In this document: positions 60,568-64,000 of the stretch, piece by piece
Layout: each line of letters starts with the position of its first letter
Position numbering within the stretch: the stretch's first letter is position 1
Source: Punica granatum
Lineage: Eukaryota > Streptophyta > Magnoliopsida > Myrtales > Lythraceae
Direction of reading: 5' to 3'
DNA: 64,000 nucleotides
Assembly: GCF_007655135.1 (NCBI RefSeq)
Contig: NC_045131.1
Coordinates: 1 to 64,000, forward strand
Translations under genes and position numbers: made by a program
The notes under the pieces: generated by a model
Database searches by the model: none
What the model saw: only the letters and a program-made list of their open reading frames with translations
Told to the model about the DNA's origin: nothing

Positions 60568-61608
60568 CTTCTCTCTCTCTCTCTCCCCTTTCTCTTTGTT
60601 TTACCGTCCTACTTCAAACGAATGTTTTCTCCTCCATCTTCTTCTTCCTCTCCTTGTGCGAGCTTTCATTTCTCGCTCAACTTCTCTCCACTATGCCCCC
60701 GCGATGAACCTCGGCTGCTATCCAGCCCCCATTCCATCGCATTTTTCTCCAGAAAGAAGAGGAACCCTTCCCTCATCCCAACCACCCATGCCCCGTCATT
60801 CCCCTTACGAAGATGGAATTTCAGGGCTTGCTCAGTTACCTCTCCCTCCGACCCTCAGAAATCCACCTTTAAGTATGGACGAAGTGGAGCAGCTTGCCGC
60901 ACACAGCAATGTCCTTTTGAAGCTTTCCCTCAACTAGTACGTTGACGACCAGCTGAAAGCTGTTTTAGGCGATGATCTCTCTGCTCGATTCTCTGCTCTC
61001 AATGGTTCTCTTCATCCTTCCTCGTCCTCATCATCTTTTCCTTCTGTGGCTTCGCGAATCTAGTCCCCTCAGGGATATCGTTCGCTTGCGACAGCTGAGA
61101 TCAAGACCCTAGCTGCTTGAACTCTGACGATGAGGATGATAAAGTCGAGAAGATCATCCAATGGGCTAAGGACACTGTACGTCTCGATCCCACTCCTCTG
61201 TTTGATGAAGAGACTCGTTACGATGACAAGGATGAAGATAACCACCTTGAAATAGTGTAGGGACTAATTTGATGTAGCACGAGGACCAAATTGATGTAAC
61301 AATTTGCATCATTTAACACAGTCAGGGACCTACTTAACGCAGGACCAAATTGATGTAGCAGGGGATCAAATTGATGTGGCATTCTGACGTGATCGATGCA
61401 ACCACCCCACACAAGGACCAAATTGATGAAACTGTAGTACTAACTTGTGTAACTGCACAAAGTCATGGACTAAATTGATGTAACTGTGCAAAATCGATAA
61501 TCAAATTGAAGTAACCGAAAAATTAGGAACGAAATTGATGTAAAAGTGCAAAGTCATGGACGAAATTGATGCAAAAAATAAGTCAGGGACGAAATTGCCT
61601 ATTTACTA
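60157..61608. mobile_element. Gene-carrying Mutator-like element, copy 2 (inverted relative to copy 1)
   Basis: The left end GAGTAAATAGACAATTCC and right end (reverse complement) AGTAAATAGGCAATTTC match the termini of the element at 54652. Flanks TTTTTTTTT (60148-60156) and TTTTTTATT (61609-61617) match 8 of 9, but the T tract makes this weak. Arms show the same CATCAATTT / AAATTGATGTAAC phrases. The cargo is the same captured gene, now on the plus strand. It carries CT and TA microsatellites at about 60520-60585. Confidence 0.82.
60596..61260 (+). pseudogene. Captured gene fragment in copy 2
   Basis: The plus-strand frame shows RAFISRSTSLHYAPAMNLGC, GISGLAQLPLPPTLRNPPLS and MDEVEQLAAHSNVLLKLSLN, then a TAG at about 60936. 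Continuing, AVLGDDLSARFSALNGSLHP is followed by further stops and shifts. It lines up with copy 1 over its whole length with different breaks (for example two residues lost in the EQL-x-AAH helix), so the copies have decayed separately. Confidence 0.65.
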
Positions 61609-61635
61609 TTTTTTATTCCGTCTTGCTCTTTATCC

Positions 61636-62126
61636 CAGTGTTATCAGAACCAGACCGGATGATGAACCGGAAGGGGTACGGGTTCATGGGTTTATGGGTC
61701 CAACCGAGGGTTCGATGGGTCGGACCGCACGTTTATTTAAAATAAAATAAATATTCATATTATTAAAAAAATTATGATAATTAAGATAAAAGTATGATGA
61801 TTTTAAATAAATATAACAATAGTATAAGAAAGTATCTATATTTAATATTTATTATTTCAAAATAAATATTTTATTTTAATAAGTACTTAAAAGTAGAGTT
61901 AAAAGAACAAAAAAGTGGTGATAACTTGGTTGGTAATATGCTAGTATGAGAAGCAAGAGATCATGAGTTCAAATCCTTATACAACCAACCAATTTTTACA
62001 TTAAATAGGAAACCCATAGAACCGGTCGATTTTAAAGCTACAATTTCGGTTTTCAGGCGAACCGAACCGGACATGGTGCTGGTTCCCAGTCGAACCGGCC
62101 GGTCCGGTCCGGTTCTAATAACAATG
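61636..62126. mobile_element. Non-autonomous hAT derivative related to the 2.4-kb element
   Basis: The 491-bp element has an exact 8-bp duplication CTTTATCC at 61628-61635 and 62127-62134. Its left end CAGTGTTATCAGAACCAGAC and the following GGGTTCGATGGGTCGGACCGC match the left end of the element at 2406. The right end, reverse complemented, reads CATTGTTATTAGAACCGGAC. It encodes nothing and could be moved in trans by the transposase at 2695-5402. The core includes a tRNA-like module. Confidence 0.9.
61916..61992 (+). repeat. tRNA-like module inside the hAT derivative
   Basis: ACTTGGTTGGTAATATGC resembles a Pol III A box and GAGTTCAAATCC, about 35 bases on, is close to a consensus B box. TTGGTTGG near the start pairs with CCAACCAA at 61985-61992. 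It could be a captured SINE head. A functional tRNA is not supported. Confidence 0.45.
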
Positions 62127-62275
62127 CTTTATCCTTATTCGAAAACACAGATTGACAAAAATTATTGTTTTCGAGACCCGAGCGATCTATATAACACAAA
62201 TAATCAAAATTGACCATATATTACATTCAAAAATTGTCCATACACTACATTAAGATATTAACCATATACTGCAAC

Positions 62276-63380
62276 TTAAAGGCTTGAACCGACCATATAG
62301 TGAAATAATCGTGTTACAAAACTAATGAACTCAATTGCGTAGTCATTTCCACCTAGACTTTCATCTTCGCTAGCTTTATCATCATTTTCATCGGATTTGT
62401 GGTCATCATCGTCGTCCCTATCCACTTCTTCGAATACAGCTCTGTCGACTAATGTTGGATCATTAATGTCATCGAGATTAAGCATTGTACTTCATACGCA
62501 TTCATGCTCATCATTTTGATAGGCCACTTCTAAAGAATCTAGGGGCCCGTTTGATATTAGAAAAATTTTTAACTCTACTCCACTTATCTTCAATTCAACA
62601 ATATAATTATTACTTTTCCATTTTTCTTTAATTTTTTAAACCATTCAATTCAATTTTTGATACTAAATTCTCTCAATTATTTATTATTTTTTCCACAATT
62701 CAACAACACAATCATTACTTTTTCTCAGTTATTCATTACTTTTTTCACAATTCAATAATACAACAATTACTTTCTCTCAACTATTCATTACTTTTTCACA
62801 CATTTTCTCATATTCAACAACACAATTATTACAAATTAATTAAAATCAAAACTAAACTCTACTCAACTCTAAAACCAAACACAACCTAAAACTTCTACAC
62901 AGTCAACGATTTTTGATTTAATGACAGCCCAACGATCTTCTTTAGCTTTGATTTTGCCAAGGTATTTAGCAAAATAAACTTGGTGGCATTGTTGAGGAAT
63001 AATGAAGGGATCATGGGTTTGATACCGGCGCATAACCTTGACACGCACCATCTGATATTTCAGATGGATTACGCGGGTGTCATTTTTGGGAGTTGATCGA
63101 ACCATTCACACATAAACAAGACTATCACTTTCATTGGTTCTCCAAGTTAATGTACTCCAACGACTTCCTTCAATATCCCATAGTAATCTCTTATGCCTGC
63201 ACTAACATTCCCTTTAACCCAAACTCTACTATTATTTATCAACTTACCTTCATTATTCTCCATTGTGTCAAATTTAAAACCATTGACGAAGTATTGTTTC
63301 CACTTCGTAACCTCTCTCATAGGACCTTGGGCCAAGTATTGTAATTGTGGTTTGCCTCATGGTTGCTTGGATGATCCATC
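62276..63380 (-). pseudogene. CACTA-type DUF4216-like protein remnant, split by a MITE
   Basis: On the minus strand the first block (from about 63380) reads KWKQYFVNGFKFDTMENNEG, INNSRVWVKG and YYGILKEVVGVH, then a stop at about 63147. After a frame change it continues PKNDTRVIHLKYQM, THDPFIIPQQCHQVYFAKYL and WAVIKSKIVDCVEVL, where a MITE interrupts at 62885. Beyond the MITE come LDSLEVAYQNDEHECV, a stop, and an acidic tail (VFEEVDRDDDDDHKSDEND). The layout (hydrophobic YYG core, DPF-x-x-x-QQ-x-QVYF, D/E-rich tail) fits DUF4216 proteins found in CACTA/En-Spm elements. It is non-functional. Confidence 0.65.
62542..62885. mobile_element. A/T-rich MITE, copy D, with CTA target duplication
   Basis: Bounded by CTA at 62539-62541 and 62886-62888. 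Ends GGGCCCGTTTGATATTAGA and (reverse complement) GTTGTGTTTGGTTTTAGAG are inverted copies. Because it lies inside coding DNA of the DUF4216 remnant, its edges are set by the interrupted frame. A 3-bp duplication containing TA suggests the PIF/Harbinger (Tourist) group. Confidence 0.78.
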
Positions 63381-63399
63381 TGTTATACATGCAAATATG

Positions 63400-64000
63400 A
63401 ATTTTACATAATTAGCCATTAAAATATACATATATATGTACATGGATATTGTTAGTCTACTTACGTAATTTTCAAACCACATTAGGAACTTTAAGTCCAC
63501 CAACAATATGGGATTGAAGATTTTTGAAACCCCAGGTTCGGGTTTACAGAAAGAAGAGAGAAAGAAGTTTCAAGTGAAGTATTACGAGTGAAAGGACGAT
63601 TCTGTATTTTATACTTATGGCTAGAAAGAGACAAAAATTTCCTTCTCACAACCTGAAGAGACAAAAATTTTCGTCTACAGTTTTGTCTCAAAATAGAGAT
63701 AGAGTGAGAGACGGACTTATTTGTCTCATTGGTCACATGAGACGGAGGACAAGACGGTAATATCCCTCCCTTAACTTTAACCGTCTGACGTTTTCGTCTC
63801 CACTTCCGTCTATTGGATAGAGACTAGACGGAAATGGTTGTCTCTCCTTATAAAGACAAGAATTTATGTCTTTTTACCAAAAAAATCCGTCTCAACTTTG
63901 AGACGTTTGGGCCCGTCTAATGCTTCTGTCTCTATGGAGCCTAATTCTAGTATTGAAGCTTTGATGAGAAACTATGAAAAGCAAAAACTCGTTTTCTCAC
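63400..64000. repeat. Subterminal repeat region of the CACTA-like remnant
   Basis: The words GAGACGG, GAGACAAAAATTT and CCGTCT recur about ten times on both strands from 63625 to 63920, as in subterminal zones of CACTA elements. A terminus is not reached before the window ends. Minus-strand frames here show no motif. Confidence 0.4.

Overview
The window is nuclear DNA of a flowering plant, most likely a eudicot. The evidence is spliced genes with GT-AG introns, plant-type families (NHL/LEA_2 protein, phi-class GST, SRL-tailed acyl-activating enzyme, two-domain DJ-1 protein), very A/T-rich intergenic DNA and many plant-type transposable elements. It opens with six telomere-like units, mostly the octamer CCCTAAAA, so it may be subtelomeric or start at a scaffold edge. 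I cannot name the species.

Layout. 1-50: telomere-like repeat. 2.4-7.4 kb: a structurally complete hAT transposon with a spliced 793-aa transposase and an exact 8-bp target duplication. 7.5-9.9 kb: a foldback Mutator-like element (MULE) carrying a nested hAT-like insertion. 10.5-13.0 kb: small MULE-type elements and SINE-like pieces. 16.5-18.5 kb: a two-exon acyl-activating enzyme gene ending in a peroxisomal SRL signal. 19.5-23.1 kb: a DJ-1 pseudogene with several lesions. 23.8-28.4 kb: a MULE with about 200-bp terminal inverted repeats (TIRs) and a decayed MuDR-type protein. 28.5-31.4 kb: small repeats. 32.5-38.6 kb: a decayed Ty3/gypsy element. 39.1-46.8 kb: an eight-exon beta-catenin-like protein 1 gene (minus strand) whose first intron has a GC donor. 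47.4-48.0 kb: a MITE tandem pair. 49.2-50.0 kb: an NDR1/HIN1-like gene. 51.9-52.5 kb: a small secreted/membrane protein gene (minus). 54.65-56.18 and 60.16-61.61 kb: two copies, in opposite orientation, of one gene-carrying MULE. Between these lie a GSTF11/GSTF12-like gene (57.2-58.2 kb) and a truncated fragment like the peroxisomal NAD carrier gene. 61.6-64.0 kb: a small hAT derivative related to the 2.4-kb element, and a CACTA-type DUF4216 remnant split by a MITE.

Four host genes look intact: the AAE, CTNNBL1-like, NHL and GSTF genes. The small membrane protein is probably a fifth. They have unrelated roles and I see no cluster. The dominant story is class II transposons, many with exact target-site duplications, so several insertions can be delimited to the base. 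The best candidates for follow-up are the apparently intact autonomous hAT with its short relative, and the paired inverted Pack-MULE-like copies. Nothing here requires a wholly new type of system.
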